NCBI RefSeq assembly: GCF_013375935.1
Contig: NZ_CP056117.1
Location: 1,860,001 to 1,924,000, forward strand
From: Enterobacter cloacae
GTDB taxonomy: Bacteria; Pseudomonadota; Gammaproteobacteria; Enterobacterales; Enterobacteriaceae
DNA length: 64,000 bases
Direction: 5' to 3'
The notes under the pieces are model-generated. The model ran no database searches. It was given only the letters and a program-made list of their open reading frames with translations, and had not been told where the DNA came from. Every line of letters begins with the position of its first letter. The stretch's first letter is position 1. This document shows, piece after piece, positions 56,514 to 64,000 of the stretch. The translations under genes were made by a program, and so were the position numbers.

Positions 56514-58154
56514 ATGAGCGAAATGATAACCGTCGGCGACGCCATCGCCAGAACGCTGGAGCAGTATCAGGTTGAGGCCATCTACGGCGTCATCTCCATT
56601 CACAACCTGCCCATCGCGGATGCGGTCGGGCAGCGCGGCAAGATCCGCTTTGTGCCCGCGCGCGGCGAAGCGGGCTCCGTCACCATGGCCGACGCCCACG
56701 GGCGTTTTTCCGGCCTCGGCGTGGCGCTGACCAGCACCGGCGCGGGGGCGGGTAACGCGGTAGGCGCGCTGGTGGAGGCGATGAATGCCTGCACGCCGCT
56801 GCTGCATTTAACCGGTCAGGTAGAGAAAGCCTGGCTGGACGCCGACACCGGGTTTATTCACGAAACCCGCGATCAGCTGACCTTCCTGAAGGCCAGCTCA
56901 AAGCGGGCGTACCGCATCAGCAACGCCAGCCAGGCGATAGCCATTCTGCATAAGGCGATTCAGGAGGCGCAGACGCCGCCGTGCGGGCCGGTCTCGGTGG
57001 AAATTCCGATCGATATTCAGGGCGCGAAAATTCCGCTGTCGCTGGTGACGGCACCGGTCAAACCGGTGTCGGGGGCAAACGCTGATGCTGCCGTTGTCGA
57101 TGCGCTGTGGGCGCAGCTGAAGCAGGCGAAACAGCCGCTGCTGTGGCTGGGTGGCGGAGCGCTGGGCAGCGCGGACGCGGTGAAAACGCTGGCGGATGCG
57201 GGCATCACCGTGATTTCCAGTACCCACGCGCGGGGCGTGCTGCCGGACAGCCATCGCGCCAGCCTGCGGGCGTTCCACAACTCGCCGTCGGTTGAGGCGC
57301 TTATTTCGCAGTGTGATTTTACGCTGGTCGCCGGTTCACGCCTGCGCAGCAACGAGACCCGCTCCTGGACGCTGGAGCTACCGTCTCCACGCGTGCAGAT
57401 TGATATCGATCCGGCGGCGGCGAGCCGTAACTACCTGATGGATAACACGCTGGTAGCCGACTGTTCAGCGCTGCTTGGCGCGCTGGCCGACAAGGTTCAG
57501 GGCCGTGAGTGGGGCAACGCCCAGTGGGACGCGCAGGTGCAGCAGGCGGTCTCGCTGGCTGAACAGGGCCTGCGCGAGCAGTGCGGCGCCTATGCGAAGC
57601 TTAACGACGCCATAGACAACGCCCTGCCGAAAGATGGCCTGCTGGTGCGCGATATCACCGTTTCCGGCAGCCTGTGGGGCAGCCGCCTGTTCCGCGCGAA
57701 CGGTCCGCTGATGAACATACACTCTCTGGCCGGGGCGATTGGCATGGGCCTGCCGATGGCGATCGGCACCGCGATTGCCAACCCGCAGCGTAAGGTGGTG
57801 GGACTGGTGGGCGACGGCGGCCTGAGCCTGAATTTAGGCGAGCTGGCGACGCTGGCGCAGGAGAAGGCCAACGTGACGCTGCTCATCATGAACGACGGAG
57901 GCTACGGCGTTATGCGCGGTATTCAGGATAAGTATTTTGGCGGGCGTCAGTACTTTAACGAGCTGCATACGCCGGACTTTACCCTGCTGGCGCAGGCGAT
58001 AGGTTTACAGGTCTGGAGCGTTGAGCGGGCGGAGGACTTTGACGCGGTGATGACGGAGGCGCTGGCCATGCCGGGGCCGTCGGTGGTGGAAGTGCGGATG
58101 GGGCAAATTGGCGCCCTGAAGTTTGCCGGGCCGCCGCAAAAAACGCTGTACTGA
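56514..58154 (+). CDS. ThDP-dependent decarboxylase/synthase-like enzyme
   Basis: This 546-residue enzyme has the three-domain plan of the acetolactate synthase/benzoylformate decarboxylase group. Pyr domain: catalytic Glu in PARGEAGSVTMADAHGR. Middle domain: about residues 190-340. PP domain: the ThDP motif GDGGLSLNLGELATLAQEKA...NDGGYG (about 430-465). Decarboxylation of a 2-oxo acid to an aldehyde, then oxidised by the upstream ALDH, is the likeliest role. Last gene of the operon. Confidence 0.9.
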   Translation: MSEMITVGDAIARTLEQYQVEAIYGVISIHNLPIADAVGQRGKIRFVPARGEAGSVTMADAHGRFSGLGVALTSTGAGAGNAVGALVEAMNACTPLLHLTGQVEKAWLDADTGFIHETRDQLTFLKASSKRAYRISNASQAIAILHKAIQEAQTPPCGPVSVEIPIDIQGAKIPLSLVTAPVKPVSGANADAAVVDALWAQLKQAKQPLLWLGGGALGSADAVKTLADAGITVISSTHARGVLPDSHRASLRAFHNSPSVEALISQCDFTLVAGSRLRSNETRSWTLELPSPRVQIDIDPAAASRNYLMDNTLVADCSALLGALADKVQGREWGNAQWDAQVQQAVSLAEQGLREQCGAYAKLNDAIDNALPKDGLLVRDITVSGSLWGSRLFRANGPLMNIHSLAGAIGMGLPMAIGTAIANPQRKVVGLVGDGGLSLNLGELATLAQEKANVTLLIMNDGGYGVMRGIQDKYFGGRQYFNELHTPDFTLLAQAIGLQVWSVERAEDFDAVMTEALAMPGPSVVEVRMGQIGALKFAGPPQKTLY

Positions 58155-58162
58155 TCCGGGAG

Positions 58163-58188
58163 GCCCGGTGGCGCGGCGCGCACCGGGC
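58163..58188. terminator. end of the catabolic operon / loiP hairpin
   Basis: GCCCGGTG (58163-58170) pairs with CACCGGGC (58181-58188), between the convergent ThDP-enzyme and loiP genes. No long T-run; moderate confidence. Confidence 0.55.
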
Positions 58189-58198
58189 AGATGTGCCG

Positions 58199-58957
58199 TT
58201 ATTTAATACCGTCTGCCGCCATGCGGTCGCGAATATGCTGCGCACGTTCAACGGAGGCCGGGTGATCGTCAAACATGGAGCTCTGACGGCCTTCTTCCAG
58301 CTTCGCCAGCTTTTCGAAGCTGGTGGCTAAACCCGATGGATTAATGCCGCGTTTGCGCAATAGATCGTAAGAGTAGTCATCCGCTTCCGACTCCTGACGC
58401 TGGGAGAACTGAGAGTTCACCAGTTTCTCGCCCACGTCGCCAAGCTGCGACTGGGACAGGCTGCCGACAATACCGCCCGCAGAGGCGGCCGCTGCACGAA
58501 CGGCGTTGGTGCCCAGCGCAACCTGCATTCCCTTCTTCACGTGACCCAGGGCTACGTGACCCATTTCATGGCCGATCACCGCCTCAACTTCGTTGTCGGT
58601 CATCATGTCCATCAGGCCGCTGTACACGCGGATACAGCCGTTGGCCATTGCAAAGGCGTTCACGTCTTTCGCCATGTACACCTTGTAGTTCACCGGCTGA
58701 CCGTTAATGTTGTCGCCCAGTGCGGAAGCAATCTTATTCAGACGCTGCGTATAGGTGCTGTTAGCCGGGGCAAGCGTAGCTTTTCCGTCCATATCCTTAC
58801 AGGCCTGATCGCTCAGCGCTTTGACCTGCGCATCGCTCAGGGAGTAGGCCTGAAAAGCTTCTGCGCCTGAGGTCATCAGGCCGTTAGAATCCATATTCTG
58901 ACAGCCGCTTAGCAGGAGCGTTGTTCCCACAGCCAGCCCTATTGCACGCATTTTCAT
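58199..58957 (-). CDS. loiP: LoiP, outer-membrane M48 metalloprotease (YggG)
   Basis: This 252-residue lipoprotein has a signal peptide ending in LLLSGC and the zinc motif HExxH in AVIGHEMGHVALGHVKK, with the downstream Glu in QESEADDYSYDLL. It works in the envelope under low osmolarity with BepA. Start 58957 (MKMRAIGLAVG) follows E. coli length and excludes a non-conserved upstream leader. Confidence 0.95.
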   Translation of the reverse strand: MKMRAIGLAVGTTLLLSGCQNMDSNGLMTSGAEAFQAYSLSDAQVKALSDQACKDMDGKATLAPANSTYTQRLNKIASALGDNINGQPVNYKVYMAKDVNAFAMANGCIRVYSGLMDMMTDNEVEAVIGHEMGHVALGHVKKGMQVALGTNAVRAAAASAGGIVGSLSQSQLGDVGEKLVNSQFSQRQESEADDYSYDLLRKRGINPSGLATSFEKLAKLEEGRQSSMFDDHPASVERAQHIRDRMAADGIK

Positions 58958-59229
58958 GATGTGGCTTCCGTACTTGTTAATCTGAATTAATTCCGAAAAT
59001 TGCACCGCCAGCGAAGCCGGTGTCGGGCTAAGTATAAGGAATATCTACAGCGGCGGGCGAGCAGATTGCGCAACATGCGAGCATGATCCAGAGATTTCTT
59101 AAGCAGCAAAAGAATGCTCCATGTACATGCCCTGCGGCTTGGGTTACATTGTTGGCACTTTTTTCCGGCGTAGCCCAAAACGCGCTGTCGTCAAGGGCAT
59201 GGCCTTTAACAGTCCGATCTGGAGTTAAA

Positions 59230-61221
59230 ATGTCCTCACGTAAAGAGCTTGCTAATGCTATTCGTGCGCTGAGCATGGACGCAGTACAGAAAGCCAAATC
59301 CGGCCACCCGGGCGCCCCTATGGGCATGGCTGACATCGCCGAAGTCCTGTGGCGTGATTTCCTGAACCATAACCCGCAGAACCCGGCATGGGCTGACCGC
59401 GACCGTTTCGTGCTGTCCAACGGCCACGGCTCTATGCTGATCTATAGCCTGCTGCACCTCACCGGCTACGATCTGCCAATCGAAGAGCTGAAAAACTTCC
59501 GTCAGCTGCACTCCAAAACTCCAGGTCACCCGGAAGTAGGCTACACCGCTGGCGTTGAAACCACCACCGGCCCGCTGGGCCAGGGCATCGCGAATGCCGT
59601 GGGTATGGCGATTGCTGAGAAGACCCTGGCGGCACAGTTCAACCGTCCTGGTCACGACATCGTTGACCACTTCACCTACGCGTTCATGGGTGACGGCTGC
59701 ATGATGGAAGGCATTTCTCACGAAGTGTGCTCCCTGGCAGGCACCCTGAAGCTGGGCAAACTGGTGGCGTTCTACGACGACAACGGTATCTCCATCGACG
59801 GTCACGTTGAAGGCTGGTTTACTGACGACACCGCAGCACGTTTCGAAGCTTACGGCTGGCACGTTGTGCGTGGCGTTGATGGCCACGATGCTGACTCGAT
59901 TAAACGTGCGGTTGAAGAAGCGCGCGCCGTGACCGACAAGCCGTCCCTGCTGATGTGCAAAACCATCATCGGCTTCGGTTCTCCGAACAAAGCGGGCACT
60001 CACGACTCCCACGGTGCACCGCTGGGCGACGCGGAAATCGCGCTGACCCGTGAGCAGCTTGGCTGGAAATACCCTGCCTTCGAAATCCCGTCTGAAATCT
60101 ACGCTCAGTGGGATGCGAAAGAAGTGGGCCAGGCGAAAGAAGCGGCCTGGAACGAGAAGTTCGCGGCTTACGCGAAAGCCTTCCCTCAGGAAGCGGCTGA
60201 ATTCACCCGTCGTATGAAAGGCGATATGCCGTCTGACTTTGACGCGAAAGCGAACGAGTTCATCGCGAAGCTGCAGGCGAACCCGTCTAAGATCGCCAGC
60301 CGTAAAGCGTCTCAGAATGCGATTGAAGCCTTCGGTCCTCTGCTGCCTGAATTCCTCGGCGGCTCCGCTGACCTGGCACCATCTAACCTGACCCTGTGGT
60401 CTGGCTCTAAGCCAATCAACGAAGATACTGCCGGCAACTACATCCATTACGGTGTACGTGAGTTCGGTATGACCGCGATTGCCAACGGTATCTCCCTGCA
60501 CGGTGGTTTCCTGCCGTACACCTCTACCTTCCTGATGTTCGTGGAATATGCACGTAACGCCGTGCGTATGGCCGCGCTGATGAAACAGCGTCAGGTGATG
60601 GTCTACACCCACGACTCCATCGGTCTGGGCGAAGATGGCCCAACTCACCAGCCGGTAGAGCAGGTTGCTTCCCTGCGCGTGACCCCGAACATGAGCACGT
60701 GGCGTCCATGTGACCAGGTTGAATCCGCGGTGGCGTGGAAATACGGCGTTGAGCGTCAGGACGGCCCGACCGCGCTGATCCTCTCCCGTCAGAACCTGGC
60801 GCAGCAGGAACGTACGCCAGAGCAGCTGGCGAACATCGCCCGCGGTGGTTACGCGCTGAAAGATTGCGCAGGCCAGCCTGAGCTGATCTTCATCGCGACC
60901 GGTTCTGAAGTTGAACTGGCGGTTGCAGCATGGGAAAAACTGACTGCCGAAGGCGTGAAGGCGCGCGTGGTCTCCATGCCGTCTACCGACGCGTTCGATA
61001 AGCAGGATGCGGCTTACCGTGAATCCGTACTGCCGAAAGCGGTTACCGCTCGCGTGGCAGTGGAGGCGGGCATCGCTGACTACTGGTTCAAATACGTTGG
61101 CCTGAACGGTGCAATCGTCGGTATGACCACCTTCGGTGAGTCTGCTCCGGCTGAACTGCTGTTCGAAGAGTTCGGCTTCACCGTTGAGAACGTCGTCGCG
61201 AAAGCGAAAGAACTGCTGTAA
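59230..61221 (+). CDS. tktA: TktA, transketolase
   Basis: This 663-residue ThDP enzyme of the pentose phosphate pathway has [20 protein letters not shown], the ThDP motif [14 protein letters not shown], and [17 protein letters not shown]. Start 59230 ([18 protein letters not shown]) after GGAGT gives E. coli length; an in-frame ATG far upstream would add a non-conserved leader. Divergent from loiP, as in E. coli. Confidence 0.97.
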   Translation: MSSRKELANAIRALSMDAVQKAKSGHPGAPMGMADIAEVLWRDFLNHNPQNPAWADRDRFVLSNGHGSMLIYSLLHLTGYDLPIEELKNFRQLHSKTPGHPEVGYTAGVETTTGPLGQGIANAVGMAIAEKTLAAQFNRPGHDIVDHFTYAFMGDGCMMEGISHEVCSLAGTLKLGKLVAFYDDNGISIDGHVEGWFTDDTAARFEAYGWHVVRGVDGHDADSIKRAVEEARAVTDKPSLLMCKTIIGFGSPNKAGTHDSHGAPLGDAEIALTREQLGWKYPAFEIPSEIYAQWDAKEVGQAKEAAWNEKFAAYAKAFPQEAAEFTRRMKGDMPSDFDAKANEFIAKLQANPSKIASRKASQNAIEAFGPLLPEFLGGSADLAPSNLTLWSGSKPINEDTAGNYIHYGVREFGMTAIANGISLHGGFLPYTSTFLMFVEYARNAVRMAALMKQRQVMVYTHDSIGLGEDGPTHQPVEQVASLRVTPNMSTWRPCDQVESAVAWKYGVERQDGPTALILSRQNLAQQERTPEQLANIARGGYALKDCAGQPELIFIATGSEVELAVAAWEKLTAEGVKARVVSMPSTDAFDKQDAAYRESVLPKAVTARVAVEAGIADYWFKYVGLNGAIVGMTTFGESAPAELLFEEFGFTVENVVAKAKELL

Positions 61222-61245
61222 TGGTTTGTACGGTGCGGGCTGATG

Positions 61246-61277
61246 CCCTCACCCCGACCCTCTCCCTGGGAGAGGGT
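61246..61277. repeat. REP-like intergenic element, left half (copy e)
   Basis: CCCTCACCCCGACCCTCTCC followed by the hairpin CTCTCCC-TGGGAGAG, just after tktA. Same family as copies a-d. Confidence 0.75.
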
Positions 61278-61286
61278 GCAAACGCT

Positions 61287-61314
61287 AAAAACGGTAGCCC
61301 TCGGGCTACCGTTT
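61287..61314 (+). terminator. tktA terminator
   Basis: AAAACGGTAGCCC pairs with GGGCTACCGTTTT around a TC loop: a 13-bp stem followed by GCG. Strong hairpin with T residues in its 3' arm. Confidence 0.85.
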
Positions 61315-61349
61315 TGCGTTTACGTTGCCGTAAATTATTCCATCTAAAA

Positions 61350-61365
61350 TGTGACGCAAGTCATA
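61350..61365. promoter_or_regulatory. candidate CRP site of epd
   Basis: TGTGA-CGCAAG-TCATA matches nine of ten CRP arm positions, about 200 bp upstream of epd. CRP control of the epd-pgk operon is known in E. coli. Confidence 0.55.
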
Positions 61366-61560
61366 TAGCTGGCTTATTGCTCTGGACAGCCATTCCTTTT
61401 ATTCCCCGATTCGCTTATTCTTGCTGAAGCGTTTCAGTCGATTAAATGTTCGACAATTGACCAATCAATCGCAGTTTGTAATAGCAAAGATTCCCCTTCG
61501 GGCGTAGCTGGATTACTCTTTCAGCCACCTCAAACTCAGGGATAGCTTTGCAGGAGATCT

Positions 61561-62580
61561 ATGACCGTACGCGTAGCGATTAATGGCTTCGGTCGCATCG
61601 GGCGCAACGTGGTTCGTGCTTTATATGAATCCGGGCGTCGTGCGGAAATAACCGTGGTGGCAATCAATGAACTGGCGGATGCTGCGGGCATGGCGCATTT
61701 GTTGAAATATGACACCAGCCACGGACGCTTTGCCTGGGACGTTCGCCAGGAAAGAGACCAGCTGTTTGTCGGTGACGATGCCATCCGCGTGCTGCACGAG
61801 TGCGGTATTGACGGGCTACCCTGGCGAGAGCTGGGCGTGGACGTGGTGCTGGACTGTACCGGCGTGTACGGTAACCGCGAACATGGCGAAGCGCATCTTA
61901 ATGCTGGCGCAAAAAAAGTCCTGTTCTCTCATCCCGGCAGTAACGACCTCGACGCCACCGTCGTGTTTGGCGTCAACCAGCACGAGCTGCAAGCCGAACA
62001 CCGCATTGTCTCCAACGCCTCCTGCACTACCAACTGCATTATTCCGGTCATTAAACTGTTAGACGATGCGTATGGCATTGAATCCGGCACGGTGACCACG
62101 ATTCACTCCGCCATGCACGATCAGCAGGTTATCGACGCCTACCACCCGGATTTACGACGCACTCGCGCGGCGAGTCAGTCAATCATACCGGTGGATACGA
62201 AGCTGGCAGCCGGGATCACCCGTATTTTCCCGCAGTTTAACGACCGTTTTGAAGCGATTGCCGTGCGTGTTCCGACGATAAACGTCACCGCAATCGATCT
62301 TAGCGTGACGGTGAAAAAACCGGTAAAAGCCTGTGAAGTCAACCTGTTGCTGCAAAAAGCGGCACAGGGTGCATTTCATGGTATAGTTGACTATACGGAA
62401 TTACCGTTGGTCTCAGTAGATTTTAACCACGACCCGCACAGCGCCATCGTGGATGGCACACAGACGCGAGTCAGTGGTGCACACCTCATCAAGACGCTGG
62501 TCTGGTGTGATAACGAATGGGGCTTTGCTAACCGAATGCTCGACACCACGTTAGCAATGGCCGCAAAAGGTTTCAGGTAG
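61561..62580 (+). CDS. epd: Epd, erythrose-4-phosphate dehydrogenase
   Basis: This 339-residue GAPDH-family enzyme makes 4-phosphoerythronate for PLP synthesis. It has the Rossmann start [19 protein letters not shown], catalytic Cys in [12 protein letters not shown] and [14 protein letters not shown] near the end. AGGAG precedes the ATG. First gene of the epd-pgk-fbaA row. Confidence 0.97.
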   Translation: MTVRVAINGFGRIGRNVVRALYESGRRAEITVVAINELADAAGMAHLLKYDTSHGRFAWDVRQERDQLFVGDDAIRVLHECGIDGLPWRELGVDVVLDCTGVYGNREHGEAHLNAGAKKVLFSHPGSNDLDATVVFGVNQHELQAEHRIVSNASCTTNCIIPVIKLLDDAYGIESGTVTTIHSAMHDQQVIDAYHPDLRRTRAASQSIIPVDTKLAAGITRIFPQFNDRFEAIAVRVPTINVTAIDLSVTVKKPVKACEVNLLLQKAAQGAFHGIVDYTELPLVSVDFNHDPHSAIVDGTQTRVSGAHLIKTLVWCDNEWGFANRMLDTTLAMAAKGFR

Positions 62581-62629
62581 AGCGCACCTTGCGCTTGCAA
62601 AACTTTAAGAATCAACGAGAGGATTCACC

Positions 62630-63793
62630 ATGTCTGTAATTAAGATGACCGATCTGGATCTGGCAGGTAAACGCGTTTTCATCCGTGCCGATCTGAACGT
62701 ACCGGTTAAAGATGGCAAAGTGACCAGCGACGCGCGTATTCGTGCATCTCTGCCAACCATTGAACTGGCTCTGAAGCAGGGCGCTAAAGTGATGGTCACC
62801 TCCCACCTGGGCCGTCCAACTGAAGGCGAGTACAATGAAGAGTTCTCTCTGCTGCCGGTTGTTAATTACCTGAAAGACAAACTGTCCAACCCGGTTCGCC
62901 TGGTGAAAGATTACCTGGACGGCGTTGAAGTTGCCGAAGGCGAGCTGGTTGTTCTGGAAAACGTTCGCTTCAACAAAGGCGAAAAGAAAGACGACGAAAC
63001 CCTGTCCAGGAAATACGCTGCACTGTGTGACGTATTCGTAATGGATGCATTCGGTACGGCTCACCGTGCTCAGGCGTCTACCCACGGTATCGGTAAATTC
63101 GCTGACGTAGCTTGTGCTGGTCCTCTGCTGGCTGACGAACTGGAAGCACTGGGCAAAGCGCTGAAAGAGCCTGCTCGTCCAATGGTCGCCATTGTTGGCG
63201 GTTCTAAAGTTTCTACCAAACTGACCGTTCTGGATTCCCTGTCCAAAATCGCTGACCAGCTGATCGTTGGCGGTGGTATCGCGAACACCTTCGTTGCTGC
63301 TCAAGGCCACAACGTGGGTAAATCCCTGTACGAAGCTGACCTGGTTGACGAAGCAAAACGTCTGCTGGGAACCTGTGATATCCCGGTTCCAACTGACGTT
63401 CGCGTTGCGACCGAGTTCTCCGAAACCGCTACCGCGACCCTGAAATCTGTAAACGACATCAAAGATGAAGAGCAGATCCTGGACCTGGGCGACGTTTCTG
63501 CACAGAAACTGGCTGAAATCCTGAAAAACGCAAAAACTATTCTGTGGAACGGTCCAGTTGGCGTGTTCGAATTCCCGAACTTCCGCAAAGGGACTGAAAT
63601 CGTTGCTAACGCTATCGCAGACAGCGAAGCGTTCTCTATCGCAGGCGGTGGTGACACCCTGGCAGCTATCGACCTGTTCGGTATCGCTGACAAGATCTCC
63701 TACATCTCCACTGGTGGCGGCGCATTCCTCGAATTCGTGGAAGGCAAAGTACTGCCAGCAGTAGCAATGCTCGAAGAGCGCGCTAAGAAGTAA
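62630..63793 (+). CDS. pgk: Pgk, phosphoglycerate kinase
   Basis: This 387-residue glycolytic kinase has [47 protein letters not shown] and the nucleotide loop [11 protein letters not shown]. Length matches E. coli. AGAGG precedes the ATG. Codon use is strongly biased, as expected for a highly expressed gene. Confidence 0.98.
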   Translation: MSVIKMTDLDLAGKRVFIRADLNVPVKDGKVTSDARIRASLPTIELALKQGAKVMVTSHLGRPTEGEYNEEFSLLPVVNYLKDKLSNPVRLVKDYLDGVEVAEGELVVLENVRFNKGEKKDDETLSRKYAALCDVFVMDAFGTAHRAQASTHGIGKFADVACAGPLLADELEALGKALKEPARPMVAIVGGSKVSTKLTVLDSLSKIADQLIVGGGIANTFVAAQGHNVGKSLYEADLVDEAKRLLGTCDIPVPTDVRVATEFSETATATLKSVNDIKDEEQILDLGDVSAQKLAEILKNAKTILWNGPVGVFEFPNFRKGTEIVANAIADSEAFSIAGGGDTLAAIDLFGIADKISYISTGGGAFLEFVEGKVLPAVAMLEERAKK

Positions 63794-63802
63794 GCCATTC
63801 AG

Positions 63803-63826
63803 GGGCAGGGAAACCTGCCCAATTTT
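63803..63826 (+). terminator. pgk/fbaA intergenic hairpin
   Basis: GGGCAGG (63803-63809), loop GAAA, CCTGCCC (63814-63820), then AATTTT. A likely partial terminator or processing site between pgk and fbaA. Confidence 0.65.
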
Positions 63827-63885
63827 CAGCGCGCTTATAAGAGCTCGCACCTTTTCTAACGGCCGAAGATACAGGACTAAGCAAC

Positions 63886-64000
63886 ATGTCTAAAATTTTT
63901 GATTTCGTAAAACCTGGCGTTATCACTGGTGATGGCGTACAGAAAGTGTTCCAGGTAGCTAAAGAAAACAACTTCGCTCTGCCAGCAGTAAACTGCGTAG
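63886..64000 (+). CDS. fbaA: FbaA, class II fructose-bisphosphate aldolase (5' end only)
   Basis: The first 38 codons (MSKIFDFVKPGVITGDGVQ...) match the conserved start of E. coli FbaA, including the NNFALPAVNCV segment where the window stops. The rest lies beyond base 64000. Gene order epd-pgk-fbaA is conserved. Confidence 0.95.
   Translation, partial: MSKIFDFVKPGVITGDGVQKVFQVAKENNFALPAVNCV

Larger units (their letters stand above)
61222..61560. promoter_or_regulatory. tktA 3' flank and epd promoter region
   Basis: This 339-bp gap holds a REP-like half element, the tktA terminator and a CRP-like site (listed separately), then the epd leader. E. coli has extra genes (cmt group and others) between tktA and epd that are absent here. 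Confidence 0.65.

Noticed and set aside
59236..60648. 470-codon minus-strand frame across tktA
   Set aside because: Antisense shadow of a highly conserved, highly expressed gene; no recognisable motif.

Overview
The window is a 64-kb stretch of an Enterobacteriaceae chromosome, most like Enterobacter or a close relative. Gene order follows the E. coli speC-nupG-mltC-mutY-hemW-gshB-galP-metK-speA-speB-tktA-epd-pgk-fbaA backbone almost gene for gene, and protein lengths match E. coli homologues to within a few residues. That backbone is interrupted by three accessory blocks, and short REP-like repeats recur downstream of genes.

Layout. 1-8771: a surface/biofilm block at the pheV tRNA. It holds the 5' part of pgaA (poly-GlcNAc exporter), an orphan LuxR-type regulator, a large autotransporter with an 11-unit GGE(N/D)P linker, a small lipoprotein, and a divergent response regulator/hybrid kinase pair. 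8781-11982: tRNA-Phe, yqgA and speC; speC carries an in-frame amber codon. 12037-22040: an anaerobic citrate-use block, with the citA/citB two-component system divergent from transporter-FAH hydrolase-citCDEFXG. 22048-43831: conserved housekeeping genes (nucleoside uptake, murein turnover, DNA repair, tRNA/rRNA methylation, haem enzyme maturation, glutathione, galactose uptake, S-adenosylmethionine, the arginine route to putrescine), plus an inserted DUF559 nuclease-like gene.

43834-58188: a 14-kb catabolic island between speB and loiP. It encodes a divergent MFS carrier, a Rieske ferredoxin, a small unknown protein, a Rieske oxygenase, an SDR, an IclR regulator, an extradiol dioxygenase, a ferredoxin reductase, a second MFS carrier, a cupin, an alpha/beta hydrolase, an atypical SDR, an aspartate-dehydrogenase-like protein, an aldehyde dehydrogenase and a ThDP decarboxylase-like enzyme. 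The enzyme set reads as hydroxylate, dehydrogenate, cleave the ring, hydrolyse, decarboxylate, oxidise. The substrate cannot be read from the sequence. The divergent promoter carries three near-identical 16-bp palindromes that are good candidates for the IclR operator. 58199-64000: loiP, tktA, epd, pgk and the start of fbaA.

How it fits together. The citrate block supplies uptake, the lyase, its activating ligase and its prosthetic-group enzymes. It has no oxaloacetate decarboxylase pump, and an FAH-family enzyme occupies the place where oxaloacetate disposal would be expected. The broken speC implies that putrescine is made through speA/speB, both intact here. The catabolic island carries its own carriers, regulator and complete Rieske electron chain. 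No integrase, transposase, phage gene or CRISPR array was found.
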